The notes: generated by a model from the letters alone, not told the origin. A stretch of DNA of 64,000 nucleotides from Dimorphilus gyrociliatus (GCA_904063045.1 CAJFCJ010000045.1:32906-96905); one strand, 5' to 3'; shown: positions 24,875 to 38,600, counted from the stretch's first letter. Numbers and translations: made by a program.

Positions 24875-25737
24875 CGCACTGTTTAATAAAGTGATTATAA
24901 TTCAAATCGTTTATATAACTTGAACTAGTAGAATCTTTATCTCTAAAGTAACATTCCGTCTTTATCGGATGATAATCAAAACTTCTGAAATTTTCATTTA
25001 CCAAAATTATTTTAGACTTGAAAGCAACAGTTTTGTTGAAATATTGAAAAATTTCACTAAATTTTCACTAACTTGCATTCAGTTAAAATTGAACACATCC
25101 ATTCGCATTCCGTAATATCAGAAGTAGTTAAATACGCAATTGGTTCAATACTTACTTGCCATCCAATCACTTTAGTATAATTGCAACCTATGATATTTAA
25201 TAAAACAACAATACTCTGTCTTACCTTTAGCTGAATGAGAAATGAACTTTTTTTCACTTACCATAGTTTAGGATAGTCTTGGCTGATAAAATATAACATA
25301 GATTAACTAATCAAAGTCAATAGGCCTGATTGATTAACTTGTTTCTCTACTTACGACAAATTGAAATTTTTTCGTAATAGTCGATTGAAGGAAATGTAAT
25401 TAAACTCTTGTCAATTCTTGTAAAATTTTTAAAATAGCACTGATTATCATTTGTATAAACAGCGACGAATGACCTAAATCGGTTAAAGGGATAAAAGTCA
25501 AAACACATGAGACTTTTTAAGTATTCTCGCCATTTACTTGCAATCCTTTAGGTTATTGCAGATAAGTTTACATTTTTCAACATTTACCCCGTGAAATCTT
25601 CCTATATTGCTGGTCTCTATTGCCTGATCTTGTACTTTGTCGTAATTACACGCTAGACAAATGTTGGCAATTTTTATTAATAGAATTAATAATAATAACA
25701 AAATGAAAAGAAATAGTTTTACGAGAACTGATTCCAT
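24875..25737 (-). CDS. Secreted or membrane protein with two PAN/apple-like domains (3' end unresolved)
   Basis: ATG at 25737 opens a long hydrophobic signal sequence (VLVKLFLFILLLLLILL). Two cysteine-patterned modules follow. In module 1, VEKCKLICNNLKDCK in exon 1 joins SFVAVYTNDNQCYFK in the next exon, ending ISIC. In module 2, ITECEWMCSILTECK joins SKIILVNENF..TECYF, ending FIKQC. This CxxxC..C..CYF pattern is that of PAN/apple domains, which bind proteins or glycans. Exons are separated by phase-consistent introns, including one exon of only about 21 bases near 25262-25282. After the donor at 24874 the ending is uncertain; a hydrophobic stretch near 24620-24700 could be a membrane anchor. 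It lies directly upstream of receptor 1, and fusion with it cannot be excluded, although receptor 1 has its own signal peptide. Confidence 0.6.
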
Positions 25738-26340
25738 TTAAAAATATTACGAATTCAAGTAGAAAAGTGAATTTCAACTGTTGAATTCTCGACATTACGC
25801 ACACTACCAAACACTCTTTCTCTTTCTCTCGCTCTTAGTGGCTTGGTGGCAAGCTATACCGATGGTGAACTGACGGAAAATATTGAAAAATGAAAGAAAT
25901 GTATAACATACCGTAGCATCAAGGCCTAAGAAGACTAGTTAATGGATAATTTTAATGAAATATGGATTAGATCCAACTTAATAAAATGTTGAACTTTTGG
26001 TATATTCTATTCATTCATAAACGCTTTCTATTAGTTCAATAAATATCATAAATAATTTAGTTTATTATCAAATATTTCATGTTCAATTCTTCTTAAATAA
26101 TTAATTTAACTTTCATATTTATTCAATGTTTATTATGCTTTTATTATAATGAAAAATAAATACATTTTTCTATATTCTTCTGATCTTCATCTCTATAATT
26201 CTGTGTCTTCTATTACTTTCAAACCCATTAACGCAACACCCAAGTAGTCGATCATTTAAGTATATATACTGTATATATTTAAATAATGATCAGGTAAGGT
26301 CTCATCATCAACGTCGTCGGAAAACTCGATTATAAACTTG
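25738..26340. other. Intergenic, AT-rich; nothing recognised
   Basis: No coding signal beyond chance. It ends at a telomeric-type repeat. Confidence 0.4.
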
Positions 26341-26358
26341 TAGGGTTAGGGTTAGGGT
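26341..26358 (+). repeat. Interstitial telomeric repeat
   Basis: Three TAGGGT units, isolated. No gene fragment was recognised next to this array, unlike the others. Confidence 0.85.
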
Positions 26359-26687
26359 AAAAAAAGGTTTTTGGGGATTTGTGTAAATTTTTAACAAAGC
26401 AATTCTATCTTTGTATAATATTCATTATATTCAAGCAAATTAATCAGATTTTCTCCCTTTTCGTCTTCAAGATTAAGTGAAACGTTTTTCTTGTTATGAA
26501 CAGTTAATAAACTATGGACATTATATTTTCTTGATTAGAATTCATTTCGATAACCTGCATTAAAATTACCTATTTAAATATTGAATTAACGTTAATTAAG
26601 TGATACTTTATTTACATTTGAAAAGTTTACATTGATTAACCATTGCTAAAATAATGACACTTATTTTAACCGGCTGTCATCTATACA

Positions 26688-26770
26688 ACCAGGATGGCCG
26701 AGTGGTTAAGGCGTTGGACTTAAGATCCAATGGACGAATGTCCGCGTGGGTTCGAACCCCACTTCTGGTA
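26688..26770 (+). tRNA. tRNA-Leu(UAA)
   Basis: Complete cloverleaf. The acceptor stem ACCAGGA pairs with TTCTGGT (one G-T), the D arm is GGCCGAGTGG, and the anticodon stem TTGGA/TCCAA holds the loop CTTAAGA with anticodon TAA at 26721-26723. A long variable arm typical of leucine and the TTCGAACC T-loop follow, with discriminator A at 26770. No intron. A run of T from 26773 is a normal RNA polymerase III terminator. Internal A and B boxes are intact, so it is probably functional. Confidence 0.95.
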
Positions 26771-27513
26771 AATTTTTTTTTTCTCTCTCTCTTTATTTTT
26801 TTCTACGTTTTTTTTTCTTTAAATTTTCTACGAAATAAGCCTACAAACTAGACGCAGGTCACGTGATTTTAATTGTTATTATTTTTTGTATAAAAATATT
26901 CAATTTCAACATTTTCTTTTATTTAATCATAGCGATTGCTGAGCATGCAAAAATAAGAAAAAAACCATAATAACGAGCATTCAGAGCAATCGATGTATTC
27001 GATAAGATAATCTATTTTGTAATAAGGTCGGCAAACAGGAAAGGAGATGTTGAAAAAAACATTCATAGAATCGAATATCAAGGATGTTTACCGTAATTGT
27101 TTTGGTAACTTTAATGCGAATGAAAGAAATCCATCGTCTATTCTCCATCCAATAGAATAGATAAGAAACTTTGCAAATTGAATAGATTTGATTTATTTAC
27201 ATAATTTCAAACACACACACACACACACACACACTCTCTCTCTTTCTCATCTATATTAATAATAGGTCAATTCTTCAAGCAACAAATAAACTATTACAGT
27301 TTTGCGGGACGACACTCTACGTAGAATAGAATTCGACAACACTGTAGTTGACAAAATTATTAGTAAAAGGATTAGATTAGAGAGGAAGCACTGAAGAGGT
27401 TATATTATACTGTATAGAGAGAGATACGTAATGTATCTAATGGGATGATGATGATAAAAATAGTCAAGCTGAACAATTGTTCAATTTCATCAGAGCAATA
27501 TCAATTGATTTTT
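26771..27513. other. Intergenic with (AC)n(TC)n microsatellite
   Basis: A pyrimidine-rich run follows the tRNA, and an (AC)n(TC)n tract lies at 27210-27244. No coding signal. Confidence 0.5.
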
Positions 27514-28747
27514 TCAAACATTCGTCTCGCCAGCTTCTCTTCTCACAAATTGAAAACTTCGAACTCTTCCATAATTGGACGAACCGCAAGTGTCTTTCTT
27601 ATACAGAGAGGCGATCTTCCTCAAAATTATAAATAATAACAACAGAGCCGCGGGTATTTCAATGCAGCATTCTATGATGAGAGCCATCGTTAAGAAGTCA
27701 TAGAGAGTTGCTGGGGAACTGCACTGGTCAAAATTTTCAACTTTTCCACCGTGAATTGACTTGTAATAAACTATTAACAAAACAATATAGATTTTCGATA
27801 CAACGGAAAAGATAAGATATTTTATCCATTGTTTAGTTTTAACAAACCAAAATAGATTTAATACATTTGGAATTTTGAACGCTATGCAGAAAATCTGCAA
27901 TAAGATATTTAAATAGGCGTAGATGTTGTAATCGCCAAATGGCAAAAAATCCATTCCATATCTATTGTAAGGCGTATCGACGCAAACCGGCAATGTTGAA
28001 TTAACTGTTGAATTCTTATCAACTTGAATAAGTTGATTGGTGCCGTTCTGTAGATTATAACTAAGAATTTGGGCAAAGTTTTTAGGACAAATTTCAACAT
28101 GAATTAAAAAATAAGAGACAATTGACAAAAATAGACCAACAACCGTCATTGGTTTGCATTTCGTTGAATCGTTAAAGACGGTTGAATAGTAAACTTTTAA
28201 AAATATGATAAAAATAACAATGGAGTCGGTGAAGAAGAGAGGAAGAGTAAAATTCAGGTAATTGTACTTGTAGCACAAGTCAAAACCAAAGTTTGGAGGA
28301 TAGAATAGAAACGTATAATGCGCAATTAGATATGTTCTATAGGATGAATAGATAATAGTTGCTATAATTTGCTTTACGTTTAGCGAAGATGGCTTTAAAT
28401 GGAGGAAAAATATAGGAGCCAGTGTTGATAATATGTTGTAGACGCTTAACCCGTTTATCCTGCCAACAAATCATTAAATCAGTAAATTAAAACCGATCGT
28501 TTAATGATATTTCTTTTTACTCTGAATTGTAGGCGGTTTCAATGCAAATTTCGTCCGTTTCGTTCCATTCTCTTGACTTGTTTAGAATTGAAAAATCTAA
28601 CGCTGACCGAAAATTGTATATTGTACGATAATCTCTTGTCAAAAAATCATAATGCAGCGGTATAGTGAATAAAACTGGTAAGACGAGAGAGCCAATTTCG
28701 TAATACTTGAACCGTTTACTATTATTAGAATCATCTTTCTTGCACAT
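27514..28747 (-). CDS. Polytopic membrane protein of unknown family
   Basis: Two exons, 28747-28521 and 28459-27514, join in phase across a 61 bp GT-AG intron to give 390 residues. About eight hydrophobic helices are visible, e.g. YEIGSLVLPVLFTIPLHY, PLFFTDSIVIFIIFLK, VVGLFLSIVSYFLIHVEI, YLIFSVVSKIYIVLLIVYY and IPAALLLLFIILRKI. The loop between the fifth and sixth has several N-glycosylation sites (NGT, NST, NST) and cysteines, so it probably faces outward. The C-terminal tail is basic. I do not recognise the family. It is not one of the LRR receptors and lacks their DRY- and NPxxY-like motifs. Confidence 0.7.
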
Positions 28748-29782
28748 TGCTCCTTATAAATCCCGCAATATTCGCAATTCTCTATGTTTTACGACTTTAC
28801 AAACTATTTATATTATCATATAGAAGCAGACGAAAATTTTTTTTTTTTACAAACAGCTACAAACCTATCCCAACATCCTCTAGAAGATTGCGGACACCGT
28901 ATAAGCATTGCTTCGGAATTTTTTTTAGTTTTAACTTACTATTTAGTCACGTGATTATTATTTTTTGAATGAATAGTTTTTATTAGTTATTTGTTCAATA
29001 TGGACGGTGTCGTTGGAGTAATTTATGTGTTGCGCCAAGACTTCTGGGTTGGTGTGTGTTTGTGTGTAAATAATTAGCTTAACCTAATTATTCTATAGAA
29101 GCACAAAATCTTGTTCTTACGATTTATCTGTTGAATGAATGAATGAAAGATTAATTCAATCAATAATCTTTTCAATTGTATTTAATTAATTGAGATTGAA
29201 TAAATTTTGAAATAAGTTGAAAATCTTTATTTTTACTTTTGTCGTTGAAATTTGGAATTAAACTTTGAATATCAACTTTTATTCCAATTCTTAAAGTTTC
29301 TTGAAAATTTTCAACAATTTTCTGTTAAAACACAAAAAAAAAAAAGAGAAAACAATACAGAAATAGACAGAATGTTTGAAAAACTTTACGTATTGAATGA
29401 AAATTCCTTTATGAAAATGCTGGAAAGAAATATGAAGAAGATGAAAATATTTTAGTATTTGAAATGATATCTTTAAAGCTTTCAATAAATTTATTAGACT
29501 ATTAATTTCGTATGGAAACGTTTCGAATTTCAATGGAAGCTTCCTCCTTTTATTTGTTATAAATAATATACTATTAACGTATTCATTCGTCAGGTATAAC
29601 ACTGAAAATATGGAAAATAGATAATAGAAAATGGCGGACTAGGAAGAGTAGTAGGAAATTATAAATACAGTTTTTAGTGTAGTTGTCAACAATCATATCT
29701 TTTTTTATCTTTCTGTTTGTTTGTTTGTTTTGTATAAATAAACCATTTTTTTGTTGTTTGTTAAATAAATACATTCGAAAAC
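28748..29782. other. Intergenic, AT-rich; nothing recognised
   Basis: Low-complexity A/T runs and short GAAT repeats. No coding stretch that looks real on either strand. Confidence 0.4.
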
Positions 29783-32700
29783 CTACTTTTCAATATGAGA
29801 CTTTCTTTTAAACCCGTTTATAAAATAGTAGGTCAAGTGAACAATAGGATTTGTAACCGGATTTAAAGGGAGGATAAAGACGAATACGTAGATGTAGGTA
29901 TCGTGAGTGATAATACTCTTACCAATGCTGGCAATTATACCTAAAACAAACAATTAGTTGAAGAGAAACAAACGCCAAAAATGTTGATAATTGCTTACCT
30001 AAAAATGACAAAGGTAGCCAAGTGATTGTATTTGATAAGATGATAATAAACGAAGCTGATGAGAGCATTTTCTTTAATCTGGTACTTTGTTCTTTTTTTG
30101 AAAGTACTAAACTCGCCTTTTTATAGATTGTAGAGAATATTTTCGCGTATAACGCTATTATTGTCGATGATACAATCAATGAAAATATAGAAAATATAAT
30201 AAACGAATACATCCAACCAGTCTTTTTGTCGTTTGTTAAGTGTAAAGAAAAACATAATGAATACCTTGAATGATAATTCTAAAATGGATGACAAACAACA
30301 AGTTAGTTTTATTAGAAACAAAACAACAAAACTATAAACTTCTGGTTTTTGTTTTTACCTGGAAAATGAACAAAGGTAAAATGGATACAGCCACCGATAG
30401 GAGGGTTGCAACCAGCGTAAAGAATATTGATTTTGATAAAGAGAGCATCTGAAATCTTAATCCGGAAGTGATGATTATAAACTTTTCAAACGTTACAAGT
30501 AGAAGGAAATTTTGTGATAGAAAACACGAAAAGGAGGCTAAAATTCCAGAAATTTTACAAGCAAGGCTATTTCTCCATTGCTCGTCGTAATCTATAAAAT
30601 TCTTTGAATATTTTATATCGTGAATTGCTATCATAAGAAAATAGACAGATAACAGTAAATCGGCAATTGTTAACATTATAGAAAAGATTTTCGAAGGTCT
30701 ATTAACATCTCTTAATTTCACTACAAGACAAACGATATTCGCCAAAAGAGACACTACGGTACAACTGTAGAAAATATCTTTGAAAAGAAAAAAGATTGGC
30801 AGAATGAATGAATGAATGAATGAACGAGAGAGAGAGAGAGAGAGAAAGAAAATTTTCTGTCCTTGGTCATTTAAAAGTGGCCAAGCGGATTTAGCCTCTT
30901 CTACAAAAATAAACCAGGACGTTCTATTCGATATTTAACCTACATTTAAACAATTTGAAATTAATCAACTCTCCACAAGAGTTTGTGTCACTCTTTCTAG
31001 GAAGACACTCCTCCAAATGGTCGCTTTCAATATAGCAACAAAATTTATATTTATCCGAGTATAGTCTTTGAATTGATTTTAAATTTTTGAAAGTATTTCG
31101 AGAAAATTCCTTTTGTAAATATGTTAAATTTTTCATATTCAATTCATTTAAATTTTCCAAATGTTTGAACAAATCTCTATTATCGTCGTTAACAGAAATT
31201 ATTGAATTTGATAAATCGAGTTGAACGAGGTGTTTCAAATTTAAAAATGCATCGTTTCCAATCTCCACCATATTCGTATAACTTAATGAAATTGTCAACA
31301 AGGAAGGCGGAAGTAAAATATTGCGTTCATTATTTAAATTCAACAGTTGATTCTTGACCAGAATTAATCTTTGTAATTTTTTCAACAGTTGAAAATCTCT
31401 ATTCAACAATTTTATTAAATTGTTTTCAGTTAAATTCAAAATGATTAAATTATTCATATTTTTTATTATATTCAAATTAATTAGGCCTCCGTTGAATATT
31501 TCAAGTTTATTTATATCTATTAATCTTTTCACTTTGAAATTTGAAATTAAATTATTTACTGGAAAATTTGAAAGTTGAATAATTCTCCAATAATTTTGAA
31601 TTTTGTCGTCTTTGAATAAAACGTCAGCCGAACCATTTGTACAAGAAATCCTAATGAAATTTTGACATTCGCACCCGCTTTTACAGGTAAACTGTTCACA
31701 AGTAATCCAGTCTAGATTGTCGAGCATTGGACAAAGTGGAAAGAAAAATCTTCCGAAATCAGATTTAAGGCATAGGTTAGACATCGGCATGAATAATCCC
31801 GACTTTCGACACTTGAACAGATTTTCTGATATTTTAAATATCTCTACAAGTAATACAAACAAACGTATTCTTTTTACAAACAATTCAAATCGATTGAAAA
31901 TTAGTTGTAGATACTATTTGAGCAGCCCTCCTCGTCGTCTCCGAGAAGGCAGTGACTGATACCGTCGCATATCTTATCACTTTCGATACAATATCGATAA
32001 TGTTTACAAAGGTATTCACCCATTTTACAAGTCTTTAATTTACATTCCATCAACTGCGAAAACGGAATAATAGTTATCGTCCATAAAAAATTGCGAACAT
32101 ATTGGAGTCGGCAACTGCGCTTCATCTCTATAGAATAAGTGAAGAAGGTAAAAAGTTGATTAATTAATTGATTGATTGATTTAAATGGGTGAAAGGCTTT
32201 TTTCTTTACTTTTCATTTTGAATAGAAGTTTCTCCAAAGTATCTAGAAATCAGCACAAATTGATTGATTGATTAATTGATTATTATCGTTAATAAAATAA
32301 ACAATACAGTAAACTTTGATGTGAAGTATTCTATGATTTGTTTTCAGCTTGGCAATATGTTTTATTGAATGGTGAGATTTGGAACTATCTGTTGTATAGT
32401 CAATTGACTCATTTTTCCAACCTATCGTTTTGTCAATATCAGCCTCTACTACTTTTATGTCGTTTCTTATTGCATATTTATAGGTAAATTGTTTGAAATA
32501 TTCCTTTTCATTAACCTTCTTCATATCTGATGACAAGTTTGTTTTAATGGATCTTTTGAGGTATACACTTTACCATACGTGCATACAAACAATCAAACAA
32601 ACGGGCGATTACTTACCAAAGCAATAATCGACGTCACTTTTATCTATGCACGCCGACAATTGCCTGCAGTCTAATTTCTTGTAAGAGCACTGACCACTTA

Positions 32701-35565
32701 GACAAGTCCTTGTAGAAAGTTATCAAAGCGGTAGATATGAATTAGAGATTAAAAACTGTTAGTTAAAAAAAATTTCAAACCATTCGTTGCAAATTTCCCT
32801 TTCTAATTGAAAAAAAAAAACAAAAAGAAACAAGAAAATCATAAAAAAAATTGACAACTCTACTCTATCTGGTTCTTACCGCAATCTTCCTCGTCACTTT
32901 TATCATTGCAATCATTAACGAAATCGCAGACAAGATGTAAACCAATAGATTGACTTTTGTCCGCGCATTGAAAACTGTCCTCATCAAATGTTAAACAATT
33001 CAACTCGTCCGTATTATCAAAACAGTCTGGAAATCCGTCGCAGATAAACTTTATACTTATAGAATATCCATCATTGATACATTTAAATAAATTCACTTTC
33101 TCAGACTGATAAAAGCCGTTCCCGCTGTTGAGAATTTCAAACACCCTTGGTTGATTGATTGGAGAATGGTAATCTATAATAAAAATGGTATTAGAGGAAG
33201 AGAGAGAGAGAGACAGAGAGAGACAGAGAGACAGAGACAGAGAGAGGTTATCCGTCTCATTCATTCCCAACTTACATTTCGTTGTAATTTTCCTTTCGCA
33301 AACGATATATTGGAAAAGGCTACTATTGCAGGAAAAGAAAGCGTTATATTCGTAATTGTTGTATTTTCTCAAATAGCCACATTCGTAAAAAAATGCAGGA
33401 TCTCTGGGAATTCTGTAGGAATAGAATGATAATTCATTCAGTAAATTTTAACTCATCAAACAGAGACAAACAAACATTTGTACATTAATTTTGTCGTAGT
33501 GTAATGTCCACATTCCAACTATATTCATAGGTACATTATCATTATTGAGAAACGTACCGACAGTCGAATTATAAGCAAATCCTGTTGTCAATTTGCCAAC
33601 AAAACAGGCGACTGCTGTTAATTGATAGAAAAAAAAGAAAAGACACTCTACATACCTATCGGGATGGCTATCTTCCTCTGCGAAAGATTAAATTGAAAAT
33701 ATAAACTATCCGACGAGTTGTACTCGTAGGAATTAATCATGAAATTAGTGAATTTAGCCTCCTCTTGATGGGATATTCCAACTAATGTATTGTTGCACAA
33801 CCTTTTACCATTCCTGTACGATATCATCTTATCAACTTTACAAAGATAATAGCAACTTTTCAAATAGATAAACTTTGTTTGACATCCACTGATATTATCT
33901 GGACAATCTTTGAAAAATCAACAAAATTATCAACTTACTTAACCGTATTGTTTGAATAATTTTCAATTCAACCTAAAAATTGTTTAGTACATTCAATTGA
34001 AATGTCGGATATGTAAAATTTCATAAGCCAATCTTCCATAAAATGGTTAACTTTACATTTTTCAAGATGATTTGCCAGCTGACAATCAATTACTGCGAAT
34101 GCGTGAGTACCGTTTTGACGCTCTTCGAATGGCATTATTTTACCACTTCGAAAGTGAAAATATTGACAGGCTATTTGTACTTGATGATAATCAAACCCTA
34201 TATTTGAAAATGGATACCAAACATTCTCCCAATTAAACTCTAATCTTCCGACAAAATGTTGATATTGATTCAATTGATTTCTAATTAAAATCCCGTCATC
34301 TCCTCTTAATCTTAGATCAACGTCTATCAATGATAATCATAGTGGAAAATAGCGTTATTAAACATCTTTTCAACATTTGTTGTTGTTGTTGTTGCTTACT
34401 GTTTAACGATTCTAAACGACTTTGCGGCTTTTTTATACATTGTATTCCCAATGTTTGATGATCGTAATAGCTGTACTCGGCATTAACTCGTCTACAATCT
34501 TTTAACGCTTTTACTCCGTTCAAACATCTGAATATCAACTTTCTTTCTAAATAATCTAAATTCCAAAATTTATAACTTTCAAACAGTTGTTGATCAATTT
34601 CGTATCGTTTCAACATGTCGGAATTGACAACTTTACAAAGAATTGCATGAGTTGTCACTTTCTCTTCGTACGAATGAAATTCGAATAGAACTGGAAGAAA
34701 TTTCATATTTCTAAATATTCCAGGAACGAGAAAATCAATTGTTGGTTTGTAAAGAAATGGTAATGATTTTATATTGACGAATGTCAATCCTAGACTTGAA
34801 TTTATTCTAAATTCATTATTTTCCCCAAAACATACCGACTGCGAACAAATTGGAAGCGTTTCGTAACTTTCCTCGTAATCCATTGCTCTTTCGTTTCTTC
34901 CGCGAATCGTAACGATATTTCCGCAACTATGCAAAGGTTTATCTAATAGGCAAGGAGTGGTATTTCGGCGAAATTTTCTCAAATAAACAACATTCTTATT
35001 ATTGACAAACTCGTCAGAGTAACAGACGTAATCTTTGAGAGTAAAAAAGATATAAAAAGACAGATGGATAGACGGATAATAATTTACATGGATTCTTTGA
35101 ATAGTAGCATATAAGCTCCATCTGAAAATGTTGATATAATTTGTAGAATGAGCAAGCTCTTTTGCCACAATACATGGCTCGAGAGATTCTGCCTTTAAAG
35201 TCATATTCGATTGACCCTGAATCCGTTCTAACATCGTCAAACAGACCATCGTCACCCTTTAATTTCGAACATAGAAATCCAGCATGCCTAACACTTAATG
35301 GTATAGCAACGAACGATGCGTATTCGTTAGATTTGATAATAACTTGACCTCTACAAAATATTTTAGTACAAAACGGTTCGTCGAAGAAGAAAGGTTGAAT
35401 TGCTGAATATTTTAATTTCTAGAATAGTTTCATTCAAACATTTTCAATTAATAACATTAACGATTTAAAAATTATATTTACAATAACTGGTAATACTATT
35501 AACGACCAATTAAAATTTACCGAAAAATAATAAAAGGTAAACAATTGAAAGATGAAATTTTTCAT
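29783..35565 (-). CDS. Receptor 2: SRCR/C-type lectin/LDLa/LRR/7TM
   Basis: Second tandem paralogue. Exon 1 (35565-35521) encodes a signal peptide (MKNFIFQLFTFYYFS). A degenerate SRCR-like module follows (CTKIFCRGQVII .. GFLCSKL), then a clear SRCR domain at ~34325-33975 (DVDLRLRGDDG, GRLEFNWENVWYPF, VQIACQYFHF). A C-type lectin module lies at ~33900-33300 (DCPDNISGC, CYYLCKVDKM, FSCNSSLFQYIVCE). LDLa repeats at ~33090-32880, 32700-32620 and 32080-31925 include a fully canonical SDEEDC. LRRs run to 30944. The 7TM exons 30777-30359, 30278-29999 and 29940-29783 join in phase with introns 30778-30943, 30279-30358 and 29941-29998. The DRY position reads EKF, and TM7 reads NPIVH. Several extracellular exon borders are unresolved, and one frame change near 35100-35255 is unexplained. 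Confidence 0.78.
30817..30845. repeat. (GA)n microsatellite in receptor 2 intron
   Basis: GAAT units followed by GA units inside the intron between the LRR and TM1 exons. Confidence 0.85.
33198..33246. repeat. (GA)n/(CAGAGA)n microsatellite
   Basis: Purine-rich tract between the C-type lectin and LDLa exons of receptor 2. Confidence 0.85.
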
Positions 35566-35577
35566 GGCGCTGTTCGT

Positions 35578-35604
35578 CTCTCTCTCTCTCTCTCTCTCTC
35601 TCTC
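35578..35604. repeat. (CT)n microsatellite between receptors 2 and 3
   Basis: About 13 CT units immediately upstream of the receptor 2 start codon. Only about 130 bases separate the two genes. Confidence 0.85.
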
Positions 35605-35698
35605 GAAATATTAATATATACATAAAACAACTCATATTTGAAATTCAAGTGTTTTATTCAAATTTCACTTGGTTTTGCTTTATTTATTAAAGAAATAT

Positions 35699-38600
35699 CT
35701 ATCTAATAATTTTTTTATGATGTCTTTGCAGTAATTTTCTTAATAGTAAAGCTAATTCTTTGATGTTTTTCGCCTTTTCAATTAAACTCTTTGAATAGCC
35801 GTATCTGGCCGTATTGGAGCTTCTCTGTAGAGGGTTAATATAATCTTCATTAATTCAATATCTACAAAGAAACAATACTTACGATATTTAGAAAGGAAAT
35901 GTCTATCTCATTTACAATATAAATATTCAATTTATGCATTCTTGAAAGAAAGATAATCATCTCTCTACAGAAATTATGAATATCTTTAATATTCAAACTG
36001 CAATCTAGCGGATAGTCTCCTCTAAACACCTCCTTCAATAGAAATAGTTCTTGGGCGGCTAGAGAGCAAAAATATCGATTAACACTTTAAATATTCTCAA
36101 CAAATATTCTTTACGAAATGAAAATGTTTACATGGAAAAAGTACTTTATTGAATAAAATTTCCAGTTTTTTCAACCTGTTTGTTTGTTTGTTTTGAATGA
36201 AATCTATATATATATATATACAGTATATATAAAGTTCATACTCACTTTTGCTCTTTCTGATAATTCCTTGTTATACTACAAAAGTAATAAATTCGACTTT
36301 GATAATAGATTGATAATATCCAAAAATTGAACGGTATCAACATCATATATTTATGAGAAATGATATTCGAATAACCAAATACCAGTGATGAGAAAGACGT
36401 CCAAAATATTACTGATATTATATTTCTTAGCATATTTGAATAGATAACGAAATAGTTTTTTTTTCCAAATTTTGAACGTTTTGAATAGATAAAAATATTA
36501 AGGAAAAGCGTCAAAATTGTGAAAGCAACATTGAAATAGCCGACGAGAAATGATATTAATCTACTGGACTTGACGCCGCCCAACGGATGACAAATGGCAT
36601 TTTCAATATGAACAGTCTAACATTGAAATCTCTATTGGTAAAGCGGACGAGAAGAGGTCTATAGAAGAGAACGCCTACCTTGTTTAAAGTATAAAATAGT
36701 AGAAGGATAGCTGAAATGGTCAAAGGTAAAATATTGTAGTCTAACAAAAATTTTAGGCATTTTGTAGCGCCAATTTTTGAATTGGTTGTTATTGAATTTT
36801 GTATCAAGTAATTGAAAAGTATTTGAAATTGATTGAATAGCGTAAAGTATATAAGAAAGAATAGAAATTTATTGAATAAATCGCAACATAAGCTGCTCGA
36901 CCAGGAAACTATAAAAGTATAAAAAAAGTTACGAGTCGTGAAATTGATAGCCAATAGGACTACGATGTAAATAACAAAAATTACGTCAAAACAATAGTTT
37001 AATGCCGATGAAAATGATACACGCTCCTTAAGGATTCTGGTAATCAAATATTCAATTATCATCAATACCGCTAGACTAAGAATTGTAAATATTAAAGATA
37101 GTATTATTGGTAAAGAGGTCAACATTGGAGAACACTTATGCAACATTCTCTTATGCCATTTACATTGAAAAATCTCTTTTATCGCCCGAATAAAACAACA
37201 ATAAAGGTAATAATCAACTTCCAAATATTCCAAATCAGTTAATTTCTCTACATTCAAAGATTGAAAATCGATGAAAATATCAAAAGTTTCTTTCAAATTC
37301 AAATATTTCAATTCAACTAATCTAATAAACAATTTCGAAGTAGTCGACGATAGATGATTATTTCTCAAATTCAAATATTCTAGGCCTATCAAATCATTGA
37401 ATAATAAACTATCAATACTTTTCAAGTTGTTGAATGATAAATTTAAATGTTTCAAATAGTTCATATTTTTGAAAATGTTCTTATGGAACGATTCAACAAA
37501 ACTGTTACTTATTGAAAATGTTTGTAAATATTTTGGTAATGGTAAATAGATAGATTCCAGTTTTTCAGTTGCGTTATAGCTATTGGTAGAATTTGAAAAT
37601 ATATAGTCCAACCATAAAATTCTTAGGTTAATCACATTTTTAATGAATGAAAATGTGCTCGAATTGTAATAATATCCATAATGGATTCCTAATACAGTTG
37701 TTTTGAAATTTTTAATATCAAATATCGACTTATTTTCCATTATGTAATGTCCATTACGTATCGTTACACTCTTCAAAGATGCAATTAATCGCCATACTCT
37801 TCCAACTGCAACGTTATTGCAGACGACTCTTAAATAATTTGAACATGTACAATTTAATGGACAAATCAAGCGTTCGCAATCGAATTCGTCAACTCCATTG
37901 GGGCAATTGTAAGTTTGTTGACAAACTTCCGACAACGAAAGAAATATTGCCTTTAAAGGATCGCACATAAAATAGCCTCTAGGTCTAAATTTTGCTGCAA
38001 AGTCAATAAAGAAACTTTCAGTCGTTTATGAATTTTGAAATGATTTACTAAACAAACAGCAATTAAACTCGTCGTCGAAATGAGAACAATGCGCAATTTG
38101 ATCGCAAACGTTTCTTATATCAATACATTCGTTTGTCATATAGCATTGGTATTGTCCATATTCGCACTGTTGTTCGCATATCAAACTATTAGTTTTCCCA
38201 CTTTCACTAGGAATTAACACGCCTATACTATTGTATTTAAAAGAGCATTGTCCTCTGCAAAGGAGACAAGATTATTGTAAATTGGTGGACAGCTATTAGC
38301 CGAATCTCTCCTCACTTGAAGTTTATATAAACAGCCTTCGATTTACAAGGTTTTACCCAATGCATTCCCAGGCCAATTGAACAATCATTTTCATCGCAAA
38401 TCCTCTGAAGGGACTCTTGAACTGAAAAAAAACAATATTCAATTGTCTGGACGACTTTTCATTTACATCGTTTCACCAACTTTCACACCATTCATCGCTA
38501 TAATCTAAACAATCACGTTTTTTATTATGAACCAATGACGCACTTATACACTGACCATTTGAGCATGTTCTAAAAAAGAATCAAGTCTATTTGTATTCCA

